A stretch of DNA of 64,000 nt from Bacteroides faecalis (GTDB lineage: Bacteria > Bacteroidota > Bacteroidia > Bacteroidales > Bacteroidaceae): contig NZ_BHWB01000001.1 of NCBI RefSeq assembly GCF_003865075.1, forward strand, positions 558,001-622,000, written 5' to 3'. This document shows, one piece after another, positions 26,414 to 35,818 of this stretch. Position 1 is the first letter of the stretch. Every line of letters begins with the position of its first letter. The notes beneath the pieces are model-generated. The model searched no databases. It saw nothing but the letters and a program-made list of their open reading frames with translations, and had not been told where the DNA came from. The translations under genes and the position numbers were made by a program.

Positions 26414-27871
26414 ATGTTACTGAAACAGACTAAAATTGTTGCTTCTATTTCGGACAGGCGTTGTGATGTGGATTTTATCAAACAATTGTTTGATGCAGGG
26501 ATGAATGTGGTACGTATGAATACGGCTCATGCCAGTCGTGAAGGTTTTGAAGCTTTAATTGCAAATGTGCGGGCGGTATCTAACCGTATTGCGATATTAA
26601 TGGATACAAAAGGCCCTGAAGTGCGTACAACTGCCAATGCTGAGCCGATTCTATATAAAATAGGTGAGAAAGTTAAAATTGTAGGTAATCCGGATTTGGA
26701 GACTACCCGCGAGTGTATTGCCGTTTCGTATCCGAACTTTGTGCACGACCTGAATATTGGTGGTACCATTTTGATTGATGACGGTGATTTGGAATTGGAA
26801 GTTATTGATAAAACGGCCGATTATCTCCTTTGTGAAGTGAAAAACGAAGCGACTCTGGGAAGTCGTAAGAGTGTAAATGTGCCGGGCGTTCGTATTAATC
26901 TTCCTTCATTGACGGAAAAAGATCGTAACAATATTTTGTATGCTATTGAAAAGGATATTGACTTTATAGCGCACTCTTTTGTGCGTAATCGTCAGGATGT
27001 GCTTGATATTCGCGCAATATTGGATGCTCATAACAGTGATATCAAGATCATTGCCAAGATTGAAAATCAGGAGGGTGTGGATAATATCGACGAAATTCTT
27101 GAAGTGGCTGATGGTGTGATGGTTGCTCGTGGTGACTTAGGTATCGAAGTTCCGCAAGAACGTATCCCGGGAATTCAACGTGTATTGATCCGCAAATGTA
27201 TATTGGCAAAAAAACCTGTAATCGTTGCTACTCAGATGTTGCATACGATGATTAATAATCCACGTCCAACTCGTGCTGAGGTGACCGATATTGCTAATGC
27301 TATTTATTATCGTACAGATGCTTTAATGCTAAGTGGTGAAACGGCTTATGGTAAGTATCCGATTGAAGCGGTGAAGACTATGACCAAGATCGCTGCTCAA
27401 GCAGAAAAAGATAAATTGGAAGAAAATGATATCCGTATTCCATTGGACGAAAACAGCAATGATGTTACTGCATTCCTTGCTAAACAGGCTGTGAAGGCTA
27501 CTTCTAAGTTGAAAATTCGCGCCATCATTACAGATAGTTATAGTGGGCGTACTGCCCGTAACTTAGCAGCTTTTCGTGGTAAATATCCTGTGTTGGCTAT
27601 CTGCTATAAGGAAAAGACAATGCGTCATCTGGCTCTTTCTTATGGTGTGGAAGCTATCTATATGCCGGAACTTGCCAATGGACAAGAATATTATTTTGCT
27701 GCTTTGCGCCGTTTGCTGAAGGAAGAGCGTTTACAACCCGCCGACATGGTAGGCTATCTAAGCAGTGGAAAAGAAGGTACGCAGACTTCCTTCCTCGAAA
27801 TCAATGTCGTGGAAGATGCGTTGAAGCATGCAGAAGATACTGTGTTACCTAACAATAACCGTTATTTGTAA
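26414..27871 (+). CDS. pyk: Pyruvate kinase
   Basis: 485 residues. It converts phosphoenolpyruvate and ADP to pyruvate and ATP. Conserved segments are KIVASISDRRCDVDFIKQL, DAGMNVVRMNTAHAS, MDTKGPEVRT, a beta-barrel B domain (about 70-165), IAKIENQEGVDNIDEI with the catalytic Lys, the signature MVARGDLGIEVP, VATQMLHTMINNPRPTRAEV, and LSGETAYGKYP. The C-terminal allosteric domain is present (IRAIITDSYSGRTARNLAAFR). The usual Ser/Asn in the N-terminal helix reads NTAHASR instead of NxSHG, a variation seen in some Bacteroidetes enzymes as far as I recall. It sits in a run of closely spaced plus-strand genes. Confidence 0.96.
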   Translation: MLLKQTKIVASISDRRCDVDFIKQLFDAGMNVVRMNTAHASREGFEALIANVRAVSNRIAILMDTKGPEVRTTANAEPILYKIGEKVKIVGNPDLETTRECIAVSYPNFVHDLNIGGTILIDDGDLELEVIDKTADYLLCEVKNEATLGSRKSVNVPGVRINLPSLTEKDRNNILYAIEKDIDFIAHSFVRNRQDVLDIRAILDAHNSDIKIIAKIENQEGVDNIDEILEVADGVMVARGDLGIEVPQERIPGIQRVLIRKCILAKKPVIVATQMLHTMINNPRPTRAEVTDIANAIYYRTDALMLSGETAYGKYPIEAVKTMTKIAAQAEKDKLEENDIRIPLDENSNDVTAFLAKQAVKATSKLKIRAIITDSYSGRTARNLAAFRGKYPVLAICYKEKTMRHLALSYGVEAIYMPELANGQEYYFAALRRLLKEERLQPADMVGYLSSGKEGTQTSFLEINVVEDALKHAEDTVLPNNNRYL

Positions 27872-27882
27872 GGAATAGTTTT

Positions 27883-28521
27883 ATGCAAGAGACTGAATCT
27901 ATTGACGAATATATTTTGCAGCATATCGATGCGGAAAGCGATTATCTGAAAGCGCTCTACCGGGATACGCATGTGAAACTACTTCGTCCCCGTATGGCTT
28001 CCGGGCATTTACAGGGAAGGATGTTGAAAATGTTTGTTGAGATGATTCGGCCTCGGCAGATTTTGGAGATCGGAACGTATAGCGGGTATTCCGCTCTTTG
28101 TCTGGCAGAAGGTTTGCAGGCGGGCGGGATGTTGCATACGTTCGAAATCAATGATGAACAAGAAGACTTTACTCGTCCGTGGTTAGAAAATTCTCCGTTT
28201 ACAGATAAAATCCGTTTCTACATAGGTGATGCTTTGGAACTTGTTCCCGATTTGGGTATCACGTTTGATCTGGCTTTTATCGATGGAGATAAACGCAAAT
28301 ATATAGAATATTATGAGATGACATTGGCACATCTCTCCGACGGTGGTTATATCATTGCTGACAATACGTTATGGGACGGTCATGTACTTGAACAACCCCG
28401 TAATACGGATGCGCAGACTATTGGTATAAAAGCATTCAATGACCTGCTTGCCGGTGATGAACGGGTGGAGAAAGTCATTTTACCTTTGCGTGACGGATTG
28501 ACAATTATAAGAAAAAAGTAA
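27883..28521 (+). CDS. SAM-dependent O-methyltransferase
   Basis: 212 residues of the class I methyltransferase type found in caffeoyl-CoA/catechol O-methyltransferase-like bacterial proteins. The SAM site is ILEIGTYSGYSALCLAEGL, the acidic loop is HTFEINDEQ, and the metal/substrate motif is FDLAFIDGDKRKYIEYYE followed by IIADNTLWDGHV. The substrate is unknown. It begins 11 nt after pyk and ends 17 nt before rbfA, so it is in the same operon. Confidence 0.92.
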   Translation: MQETESIDEYILQHIDAESDYLKALYRDTHVKLLRPRMASGHLQGRMLKMFVEMIRPRQILEIGTYSGYSALCLAEGLQAGGMLHTFEINDEQEDFTRPWLENSPFTDKIRFYIGDALELVPDLGITFDLAFIDGDKRKYIEYYEMTLAHLSDGGYIIADNTLWDGHVLEQPRNTDAQTIGIKAFNDLLAGDERVEKVILPLRDGLTIIRKK

Positions 28522-28538
28522 AATTAAGGAGTAAATTT

Positions 28539-28871
28539 ATGGAAACAACCAGACAGAATAAGATTTCTCGCCTGTTGCAAAAAGAACTGAGCGAGATATT
28601 CCTGTTACAAACCAAGGCAATGCATGGAACATTGGTATCGGTAAGTGCAGTACGTATCAGTCCGGATATGAGCATTGCTCGTGTTTACCTCAGTGTATTT
28701 CCCTCTGAGAAAGCAGAAGAAATGGTGAAAAATATTAATGAAAATATGAGGTCCATCCGTTATGAGCTTGGGACTCGTGTACGTCATCAGTTGCGTATCA
28801 TCCCAGAACTAAAGTTCTTTGTGGATGATTCTCTGGATTATATCGAAAAGATTGATTCATTGCTGAAGTGA
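28539..28871 (+). CDS. rbfA: Ribosome-binding factor A
   Basis: 110 residues, normal length. The KH-like fold is visible in RQNKISRLLQKELSEIFL, LVSVSAVRISPDMSIARVYLSVFP and RHQLRIIPELKFFVDDSLDYIEKID. RbfA binds the 30S subunit and aids late 16S rRNA 5' end maturation. The stop overlaps the GTG start of the next gene by GTGA, which indicates translational coupling. Confidence 0.96.
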   Translation: METTRQNKISRLLQKELSEIFLLQTKAMHGTLVSVSAVRISPDMSIARVYLSVFPSEKAEEMVKNINENMRSIRYELGTRVRHQLRIIPELKFFVDDSLDYIEKIDSLLK

Positions 28872-30094
28872 ATTTTCCTTTCTACATAGCCAAGCGTTAT
28901 CTTCTCTCTAAAAAGAAACATAATGCTATTAATGTCATTTCCGGCATTTCTGTGTGTGGAGTAGCCCTTGCTACGCTGGCTTTGGTCTGTACCCTTTCTG
29001 TTTTCAACGGATTTCAAGATATGGTAGCTAGCTTTTTCACAGCATTCGATCCGGAACTGAAGATTACTGTTCGTGAAGGTAAAGTGTTTGATGGACAGGA
29101 TGAACGGATTCGCGCGATTTCTGTATTGCCCGAAATAGATGTCTTTTCAGAATCACTTGAAGAGAATGCAATGGTGCAGTATAAAGATCGTCAGGCTATG
29201 GTAGTTCTCAAAGGAGTGGAAGATAACTTTAACCAGCTGACTGAAATTGATAGCCTCCTTTATGGAGCTGGAGAATTTTTACTCCATGATTCTATTGTGG
29301 ATTATGGGATTATGGGGGTGGAGTTAGTGGCAACACTGGGTACAGGATTGCAATTTGTTGATCCTTTGCAGGTATATCTTCCTAAAAGGAATGTGAAAGT
29401 AAATATGGCGAATCCGGGAGCTTCTTTCAATCATGATTACCTTTATTCTCCGGGCATTGTTTTTTCTGTAAATCAGCAGCAATATGATGCTAAATATATT
29501 CTTACTTCTCTTGATTTCCTGCGTCATCTATTGGATTATACAACAGAAGTTTCTGCCATTGAACTGAAATTGAAACCAAACGTGAATCTCACTTCCGTAC
29601 AAGCTAATATAGAGAAAATATTGGGAAGTGATTTTGTAGTGCAAAACCGTTATCAACAACAAGAAGATGTATTTCGTATTATGGAGATTGAGAAATTAGT
29701 CTCTTATCTGCTTATGACATTTATTTTAATGATCGCTTGTTTTAATGTGATAGGTTCACTTTCTATGTTGATATTGGATAAGAAAGATGATGTTATCACA
29801 TTGCGTAGTCTTGGGGTAAGTGATAAAATGATTTCTCGGATATTCTTGTTTGAAGGACGTCTTATCTCTCTTTTCGGTGCTCTTTCTGGTATTATTTTGG
29901 GATTGATTTTATGTTTCATCCAAGATAAGTTTGGTATCATTACCCTTGGTGGTGGAAATGGCACTTTTGTGGTAGATGCTTATCCTGTGAGTGTTCATGT
30001 CTGGGATATTGTACTTGTTTTTGTGACAGTGTTGGCGGTCGGATTCCTTTCTGTATGGTATCCTGTACGTTACTTAAGTAAGCGCCTTTTATAA
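28868..30094 (+). CDS. LolC/LolE-type ABC transporter permease
   Basis: 408 residues with an N-terminal membrane helix (NAINVISGISVCGVALATLALVCTL), a periplasmic MacB-like core domain (about 45-260) and three C-terminal helices of the FtsX type (YLLMTFILMIACFNVIGSLSM, LISLFGALSGIILGLILCF, WDIVLVFVTVLAVGFLSVWYP). The opening FPFYIAKRYLLSKKKHNAIN is typical of LolC/E proteins that release lipoproteins from the inner membrane. The GTG start overlaps the rbfA stop. The LolD-like ATPase is not nearby. It probably closes the aroQ operon. Confidence 0.92.
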   Translation: MNFPFYIAKRYLLSKKKHNAINVISGISVCGVALATLALVCTLSVFNGFQDMVASFFTAFDPELKITVREGKVFDGQDERIRAISVLPEIDVFSESLEENAMVQYKDRQAMVVLKGVEDNFNQLTEIDSLLYGAGEFLLHDSIVDYGIMGVELVATLGTGLQFVDPLQVYLPKRNVKVNMANPGASFNHDYLYSPGIVFSVNQQQYDAKYILTSLDFLRHLLDYTTEVSAIELKLKPNVNLTSVQANIEKILGSDFVVQNRYQQQEDVFRIMEIEKLVSYLLMTFILMIACFNVIGSLSMLILDKKDDVITLRSLGVSDKMISRIFLFEGRLISLFGALSGIILGLILCFIQDKFGIITLGGGNGTFVVDAYPVSVHVWDIVLVFVTVLAVGFLSVWYPVRYLSKRLL

Positions 30095-30342
30095 TATTTT
30101 TCTTTTCTTTTGGCTTTAAATAAAAAAGTTCGTATCTGATTTCTTGATACTTGCATCAGATATTAGAAAAAAGTCATCTGTATTAAAGATTATTTCTTTA
30201 TTTTTGGAACTGAGTAGTGTCATTTAATGGCTAATAAGTAGTATATCATAATTAATTAATACTACTGAAGATCATCTGCATATAGCAAACTAATTAGAAT
30301 TCTGGAAATATTTAGGTACAAGTTAATATAAAAGATACTTTT

Positions 30343-31239
30343 ATGAATCAATCTGCAATGAAAAGAAAAACAATATGGCAGATATGTCTCTTGTTTTCGC
30401 TTATCTTCGTATCTGGACAAACGTCTGCCCAAATAAGTGATGCCATATATACATTCAAGGCAGGCGGTCTGGAACGCACTTACTACCTTCACAAGCCTAT
30501 TGATTTGGTAAAAGATGCAGCACTCGTTTTTGTACTGCATGGATATGGCGGTAATGCGCGATTTCGTGAACATGCTATTCTAGATTCTTTAGCCGACCGG
30601 AAAGGGTTTGCTGTTTGTTATCCGCAGGGGATAAAAGACGGCAGAGGAAAGACTTGTTGGAATGTTGGCTATCCGTTCCAAGAAGATATGACTGTCGATG
30701 ATGTGGATTTTTTATGTAAACTGGCACGACATTTACAGAAAAAGTATCAGCTGAGTAAAGTAAATACGTTTTGTACCGGGCTTTCGAACGGTGGAGAGAT
30801 GTGTTATTTGTTGGCGTATGAAAAACCTGATGTTTTTTCTGCTGTGGCTCCCATAGCTGGATTAACTCTGGTCTGGATGAATAAAACACTCAAATGTAGA
30901 AAACCGATTTCATTGTTTGAAGTACATGGGACGGAAGACAGGACTTCAGAATGGTGGGGCGATCCAACTAATAAAGGTGGTTGGGGGGCTTATATGGCTG
31001 TACCTTTAGCGGTGGGTTACTGGGTTGCACAAAATCATTGTACTTATGAAGTCACAGATACGCTTCTGGTCAAAAAAAACAAAAATGATCACTATGTTAT
31101 TACCCATAAATATATGGGAGGTGACAATGAAAATGAGGTTTGGCTGTATGAGGTCGTGAATGGTAAACATGGATGGGCCTTGCAAGATTTAAATACATTT
31201 GAAGAGATCTGGAGCTTTTTTGAGAGATGTATGAAATAG
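30343..31239 (+). CDS. Secreted alpha/beta-hydrolase esterase (PHB depolymerase / CE1-like)
   Basis: 298 residues with a signal peptide ending near GQTSAQ. The hydrolase has the oxyanion region VFVLHGYGGNARF, the nucleophile elbow TGLSNGGEMCY, the acidic residue in VHGTEDRT, and the His in NGKHGWAL. The family includes poly-3-hydroxybutyrate depolymerases, feruloyl esterases and acetyl esterases. In a Bacteroides periplasm a carbohydrate esterase role is more likely than PHB degradation; that is inference. It stands alone between the lolE-like gene (248 nt) and the kor genes, with a shared terminator after it. A start at 30358 is also possible. Confidence 0.87.
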   Translation: MNQSAMKRKTIWQICLLFSLIFVSGQTSAQISDAIYTFKAGGLERTYYLHKPIDLVKDAALVFVLHGYGGNARFREHAILDSLADRKGFAVCYPQGIKDGRGKTCWNVGYPFQEDMTVDDVDFLCKLARHLQKKYQLSKVNTFCTGLSNGGEMCYLLAYEKPDVFSAVAPIAGLTLVWMNKTLKCRKPISLFEVHGTEDRTSEWWGDPTNKGGWGAYMAVPLAVGYWVAQNHCTYEVTDTLLVKKNKNDHYVITHKYMGGDNENEVWLYEVVNGKHGWALQDLNTFEEIWSFFERCMK

Positions 31240-31308
31240 TCTAAGTTTGATATTGAAAGAATATTTTTGATGGTATGATATTAGAGTTTAATTGATTTAA
31301 TAAATAGA

Positions 31309-31346
31309 AAGGCGTAGTTGAGATGTTATTCTCTAATCTACGCCTT
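31309..31346. terminator. Bidirectional terminator between esterase and korB
   Basis: AAGGCGTAG at 31309-31317 pairs with CTACGCCTT at 31338-31346, with partial extra pairing in the loop. T/A-rich flanks on both sides suit use in both directions between convergent genes. Confidence 0.72.
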
Positions 31347-31370
31347 CTAATTTTATATTATGGATGGAAG

Positions 31371-32381
31371 TTATTTTACTTCCCAGGTATCATTGGTCAT
31401 TAACAGTTCCTGGAAATTGTGATATTTCTTTTTGCTTTTAACTTCCTCGATCTGTTCAGCTATTGCATCGTTGTATGTTGGGGCTTCTATGTCACGAATC
31501 ACACCCAGTGCAATCGGGAAGTCAGGACCTTCCATCAATGCGAGTTTTAATTGCAATGTGTTATCTTGGCAATGAGCGTCATGTACCAAAATATCTTTTT
31601 CTGTTACACCATTCTCACCAAGCTTTACTACTTTCAGACCGAAACCTTCCTGCATCAATCCGAACTCTTTGTTTTCACCAAACAACATCGGTTTGCCATG
31701 TTCCAGGTAAATTGCATTCTTGGCACGTCCTTCTTTCGTTGCTACGGAAGCGTGTGTGCCATCGTTGAAAATAACACAGTTCTGAAGAATTTCAACTACT
31801 GAAGCGCCTTTATGATGAGCTGCTTTTTTCAACACTTCTACAGTCGCAGCAGCATCTACAGCTACACAGCGTGCAAAGAAACGTCCACGAGCCCCGAATG
31901 TGAGTTCTGCCGGACGGAACGGATCTTCTACGGTGCCATAAGGAGAAGATTTACTGACAAATCCACGAGCTGAAGTCGGTGAGTATTGTCCTTTTGTTAG
32001 ACCATAAATACGATTGTTCAACATAATCATATTTAAGTCGATGTTACGGCGAATAGCGTGGATAAAGTGGTTTCCACCAATTGCCAGACCGTCACCATCT
32101 CCGGAAATTTGCCAGATAGTCAAATCCGGATTGGCCACTTTTGCACCAGTTGCAATGGCCGCAGCACGTCCGTGAATAGTATGGAATCCATAAGTATTCA
32201 CATAGTAAGGTAGACGGGAAGAGCAACCGATACCGGAGATCACGGCAATGTTGTGCGGAGCTACTCCCAGTTCGGCCATAGCTTTATGCAGTGAGTTCAG
32301 GAAAGCGTGGTCACCACATCCCGGACACCAGCGAGGTTGGCCTGATTTATAATCTTGCATGGTATATACTGTTTCGCTCAT
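31371..32381 (-). CDS. korB: 2-oxoglutarate:ferredoxin oxidoreductase beta subunit
   Basis: 336 residues. It carries the thiamine diphosphate-binding half: RWCPGCGDHAFLNSL, GIGCSSRLPYYVNTYGFHTIHGR, ISGDGDGLAIGGNH with the metal-binding region, and LNNRIYGLTKGQYSPTS. With KorA it decarboxylates 2-oxoglutarate to succinyl-CoA using ferredoxin, or runs in the reductive direction in anaerobes. Exact 2-oxoacid specificity (Kor versus Por/Ior) is by overall resemblance. Only 3 nt separate it from korA. Confidence 0.9.
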   Translation of the reverse strand: MSETVYTMQDYKSGQPRWCPGCGDHAFLNSLHKAMAELGVAPHNIAVISGIGCSSRLPYYVNTYGFHTIHGRAAAIATGAKVANPDLTIWQISGDGDGLAIGGNHFIHAIRRNIDLNMIMLNNRIYGLTKGQYSPTSARGFVSKSSPYGTVEDPFRPAELTFGARGRFFARCVAVDAAATVEVLKKAAHHKGASVVEILQNCVIFNDGTHASVATKEGRAKNAIYLEHGKPMLFGENKEFGLMQEGFGLKVVKLGENGVTEKDILVHDAHCQDNTLQLKLALMEGPDFPIALGVIRDIEAPTYNDAIAEQIEEVKSKKKYHNFQELLMTNDTWEVK

Positions 32382-32384
32382 CTC

Positions 32385-34235
32385 TTATTCCTCCAATAAT
32401 TTAGTGAATGCATCTATCAATTCTCTTGTAACGAAAGGTTGTCCTTTCACTTGATTGAACTGGCTGATGTTTAATCCGGGTATCTTCATACGCAGATAAC
32501 CGGCAAACTGTCCCAAGTTCTGTTCTGCCACGATGATTTTTTTGTATTTACGTAGTACGTCGGTTGTATTCTTTGGAAGCGGATTGATGTATTGGAAGTG
32601 AGCAAAAGCCACTTTCTTTCCATGATCACGCATAAAGTCCATAGCCAGACGGAGATGTCCGTAAGTTCCTCCCCAACCAACGATCAGTAAATCTGCATCC
32701 TCGTCACCTAATACGTTCAATTCTGGGATAGAATCTGCGATCTTATCTACTTTCGCTTGACGAAGGCGTACCATCTTGTCATGGTTTTCCGGTTCAGTGG
32801 AGATCGCACCTGTTTCGTTGCTTTTTTCAAGACCACCGATGCGGTGCATAAAACCTTCTGTTCCCGGAACAGCCCAATAACGTACTCCTGTTTTCTCGTT
32901 ACGTTGGTATGGAGTCCATTTACCAGCCATATCCGGAGTAACGTATGGAGGATTGATGGATGGATATTCATCCAAATTTGGAAGCTTCCAGGCAGCAGAA
33001 CCGTTAGCGATGAAAGCGTCAGTCAGCAATACCACCGGAGTCATGTGTTCCAATGCTATTTTGGCAGCCATATATGCAGATTCGAAACAGTTAGTTGGAG
33101 AAGTTGCGGCGATGACAGGCATCGGGCTTTCACCATTACGTCCGTAAAGTGCTTGTAACAAGTCAGTTTGTTCAGACTTAGTTGGCAGACCGGTAGATGG
33201 ACCACCACGTTGTACATTTACAATAACCAATGGAAGTTCTCCAATCACAGCAAGGTTCATTGCCTCACTTTTTAGGCAGATACCCGGACCGGATGTTGTT
33301 GTAACTGCTAAAGCACCTGCAAAAGCCGCACCAACAGCCGAAGCACAACCTGCGATCTCATCTTCGCATTGTACGGTTTTTATTCCCAGAGATTTATGTT
33401 TAGATAATTCGTGCAGAATGTCAGTTGCCGGAGTAATAGGATAGGAACCTAGATAAAGTTCCAAACCAGCCTTTTCAGCAGCTGCAATCAATCCATATGA
33501 TGTCGCTTTATTACCATTAATATCCGTATAAAGTCCCTTTGACTTTGGAGCCTTACTTTCTATCTTATAAGTAGAAGTAGAAGCGTGTGTATTAGCTCCG
33601 TAGTTGTAACCATTGTTTAATACCTTAATATTAGCTTCTGCAATCTCAGGCTTTTTTGCGAACTTCTCACGCAACATCTTTTCTGCTGCTGACAGGTTAC
33701 GATTGAACAGCCAGCAAACTAATCCGAGTGCGAACATGTTTTTACAACGGAGGATTGTTTTGTTGTCTAGTCCAGAGTCTTTCAGGCTCTCTTTACACAT
33801 GGAAGAGATAGGAACTTCAAGTACTTCTTGTTTGATGCCTAATTCTTCAAAAGGGTTGTTAGTCGTGAATTTGGCTTTTTCCAGATCTCTGGCTTCAAAT
33901 GAATCGGAGTCAGTAATGATCAATCCTTGTGGTTTACAGAATTTGATTTGAGTTTTCAGTGCTGACGGATTCATTGCTACTAATACGTGACAACGGTCTC
34001 CTGGAGTATATACTTGTCCGGCACCTACATGGATTTGGAAACCGGAAACGCCGGTCAGCGAACCTTGTGGGGCACGGATGTCTGCCGGATAGTCGGGGAA
34101 TGTACAGATATCATTACCTACTGTTGCCGACACGTTCGAGAAGATGTTACCGGCTAGCTGCATACCGTCGCCGGAGTCGCCGGAGAAACGTACTACTACT
34201 TCCTCCAATTCTTTAACCATCATTTCGTCTGCCAT
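32385..34235 (-). CDS. korA: 2-oxoglutarate:ferredoxin oxidoreductase alpha subunit (gamma-alpha fusion)
   Basis: 616 residues from the ATG at 34235. The N-terminal gamma-type domain (VVRFSGDSGDGMQLAGNIF, FPDYPADIRAPQGSL) is fused to the alpha pyrimidine-binding domain (ELYLGSYPITPATDILHEL, TVQCEDEIAGCASAVGAAFAG, TTTSGPGICLKSEAMNLA) and a C-terminal domain (ADLLIVGWGGTYGHLRLAM). The in-frame upstream codons to 34280 give no homologous-looking sequence, so I use MADEMMVKELEE. It is transcribed before korB. Together they are an oxygen-sensitive central-metabolism enzyme. Confidence 0.92.
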   Translation of the reverse strand: MADEMMVKELEEVVVRFSGDSGDGMQLAGNIFSNVSATVGNDICTFPDYPADIRAPQGSLTGVSGFQIHVGAGQVYTPGDRCHVLVAMNPSALKTQIKFCKPQGLIITDSDSFEARDLEKAKFTTNNPFEELGIKQEVLEVPISSMCKESLKDSGLDNKTILRCKNMFALGLVCWLFNRNLSAAEKMLREKFAKKPEIAEANIKVLNNGYNYGANTHASTSTYKIESKAPKSKGLYTDINGNKATSYGLIAAAEKAGLELYLGSYPITPATDILHELSKHKSLGIKTVQCEDEIAGCASAVGAAFAGALAVTTTSGPGICLKSEAMNLAVIGELPLVIVNVQRGGPSTGLPTKSEQTDLLQALYGRNGESPMPVIAATSPTNCFESAYMAAKIALEHMTPVVLLTDAFIANGSAAWKLPNLDEYPSINPPYVTPDMAGKWTPYQRNEKTGVRYWAVPGTEGFMHRIGGLEKSNETGAISTEPENHDKMVRLRQAKVDKIADSIPELNVLGDEDADLLIVGWGGTYGHLRLAMDFMRDHGKKVAFAHFQYINPLPKNTTDVLRKYKKIIVAEQNLGQFAGYLRMKIPGLNISQFNQVKGQPFVTRELIDAFTKLLEE

Positions 34236-34392
34236 AACTTTAATTACTATATTTAATTTAAAAATTGATTTTGCTTTCAATTTGTGAGCGCAAAGGTCGG
34301 AAAGTTAATCGAATTATCAAAATAAATCGAACTTTATTGTCCTATTGACGCTAAAGATTTGAAATAACTGAAAGGAACCTGTATTTTTATTC

Positions 34393-34422
34393 TTGTTAAA
34401 TCAACAGAAACCTTTATCTTTG
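34393..34422 (+). promoter_or_regulatory. Promoter of tRNA-Arg
   Basis: TTG at 34393-34395 and TATCTTTG at 34415-34422 are 19 nt apart, matching the Bacteroides housekeeping consensus, and the tRNA begins 16 nt after the -7 element. Confidence 0.7.
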
Positions 34423-34438
34423 CAACCAAAATAGAAAC

Positions 34439-34510
34439 GGCCTTGTAGTTCAACGGATAGAATAGAAGTTTCCTAAACTTTAGATAGGGGTTCGATTCCC
34501 CTCGAGGCTA
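34439..34510 (+). tRNA. tRNA-Arg (anticodon CCT)
   Basis: A full cloverleaf can be drawn by hand. The acceptor stem GGCCTTG pairs with CGAGGCT (first pair G-U). The D arm is GTTC/GAAT, the anticodon stem is GAAGT/ACTTT with loop TTCCTAA (anticodon CCT), and the T arm is AGGGG/CCCCT with loop TTCGATT. The discriminator base is A at 34510. CCA is not encoded, as is normal in Bacteroides. It reads AGG codons. Confidence 0.93.
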
Positions 34511-34917
34511 CCCTTTGTTATGTGATTTGCTTGATGTGCTGTCACATCTTCTCTTTAATTTAAGTATTTTTCTGTTGTCCATGTCTCTTTAAGGTCTAAT
34601 TTATTACTATTACAACTATTTTGTGAACATCTTTTCGCTGTAAAGATACTCTTTTTAAATTCAATTTGCGAATAGAATCCTTTTTTATTCTTTAATATAT
34701 AACGTGAATGTTAATCAACTTGTTTTATTGTAAAATGATTTTGTGTATTCTATTTGTTGAAATTTGTTTTTTTGATAAAGGTAATCTAACTATCTGGAAA
34801 AAAAGGGTTTATGTTGCTAAACAGTTAATAATATTTGCATAATGTGTTTTTGTTCCTTAAATTTGTATAGTTGTTTAGCTAAATAACTAATTCGTAGTAT
34901 TTACATTAAAAAATGAA
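34511..34917. other. AT-rich interval after tRNA-Arg
   Basis: About 400 bp without a gene. It contains a weak stem (ATGTGA / TCACAT) some 10 to 40 nt after the tRNA that might end the tRNA transcript, and a clear promoter at 34834-34865. I see no attachment-site repeat of the tRNA 3' end within this interval. Confidence 0.5.
34834..34865 (+). promoter_or_regulatory. Promoter of the two small exported-protein genes
   Basis: TTTG at 34834-34837 and TAAATTTG at 34858-34865 are 20 nt apart, a full match to the Bacteroides consensus. A transcript would start near 34872 with a leader of about 45 nt. Confidence 0.7.
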
Positions 34918-35328
34918 ATGCAGAAAGTATTTATTTTATCTGTAGTATTGTTGGTAATATTAGATGTTACTGGACAAACAAGAATTAAGAAGGATGAGTG
35001 TTCAGCTTCAAAGACCTTTATTTTTCCATCTCATTCCAGTGATGGTAAAATTAAATGGGTATTTAAAGGTGGTCAATGTATTTGGATGTTTTATAGAAAT
35101 GAGAATATTTTGGGTGTTACTTTGACGGTAGAATGTCTTAATTTTTTAGAAAAAGATTCTCAGCGTACTTGTTCATATATAATTCTTCCTATGTTTGAGG
35201 CTGATGGTGGCAAATATTGTATATTTGGATATACACCGATAGGCTGGGGTTTTACATTGTCTACAATCTCTGATGCGGCATTTATTACAGCTATTGCTCG
35301 TTGGGATCCGTTTGAATCAGATGACTAA
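34918..35328 (+). CDS. Small secreted protein of unknown function
   Basis: 136 residues. A signal peptide (VFILSVVLLVILDVTGQ) is followed by a mature part of about 115 residues with four cysteines (DECSASK, GGQCIWMF, VECLNF, RTCSYI and a fifth in KYCIFG), many aromatic residues and beta-strand-like segments. I recognise no family. It has its own consensus promoter and is followed 23 nt later by a small lipoprotein gene, so both are probably one transcript. The start ATG gives a normal signal peptide. Confidence 0.72.
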   Translation: MQKVFILSVVLLVILDVTGQTRIKKDECSASKTFIFPSHSSDGKIKWVFKGGQCIWMFYRNENILGVTLTVECLNFLEKDSQRTCSYIILPMFEADGGKYCIFGYTPIGWGFTLSTISDAAFITAIARWDPFESDD

Positions 35329-35351
35329 GTGATTACTAAAATATAAAGCTT

Positions 35352-35807
35352 ATGAAAAAAATAATTGTTATTGCATTAGTTGTCTTTGCTTATGGGTTGG
35401 CTGGTTGTCAATCAAGTGAAAAAACTTCATCGAAAGCTGAAGTAGAAAATGTTGGTAATAAATCTGCAAAGGAATATGTAGAGGATAATACTTATATTGA
35501 TCTTGACGTAAATTCACTGCATGCGACAATTGCTACGAATGCTACTCGAAGTGGTGCTAAGGGGGATGATATGGCTCGAATGAAAGCAGCTTTATATCGT
35601 TTTTACAGCCATGTGAAATTGGAAGAGGAAGGATATGTCTGTGATTTGTCTTCTGCTAATGAGATAAATGTTTCTTCAACCGTATATACGGCTTTATTGA
35701 ATAATATGAATGATATGAATGCTTCTTATAAAAAGGCTAAGTCGGAAGGAAAAAATGTGGTTGCATTATCTGTTAATAAGGCATATTTAGATTCTTTGTT
35801 AGAATAG
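35352..35807 (+). CDS. Small lipoprotein of unknown function
   Basis: 151 residues with a signal sequence and a lipobox (GLAGC, Cys near residue 19). The mature part is polar and mostly helical (DDMARMKAALYRFYSHVKLEEEG, NNMNDMNASYKKAKSEGKN). I recognise no family. It shares a promoter with the preceding small secreted protein and ends at a strong terminator, so the two form a closed two-gene unit. Confidence 0.72.
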   Translation: MKKIIVIALVVFAYGLAGCQSSEKTSSKAEVENVGNKSAKEYVEDNTYIDLDVNSLHATIATNATRSGAKGDDMARMKAALYRFYSHVKLEEEGYVCDLSSANEINVSSTVYTALLNNMNDMNASYKKAKSEGKNVVALSVNKAYLDSLLE

Positions 35808-35818
35808 ATTTCAATTGT

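Noticed and set aside
30343..31239. Esterase as part of the glycan locus
   Set aside because: It is more than 10 kb from the cluster, separated by housekeeping genes, so it is described as a stand-alone gene.
34511..34560. Possible integration site downstream of tRNA-Arg
   Set aside because: No direct repeat of the tRNA 3' end was found in the adjoining few kb and no integrase is next to it; xerD at 24857 is the housekeeping recombinase.
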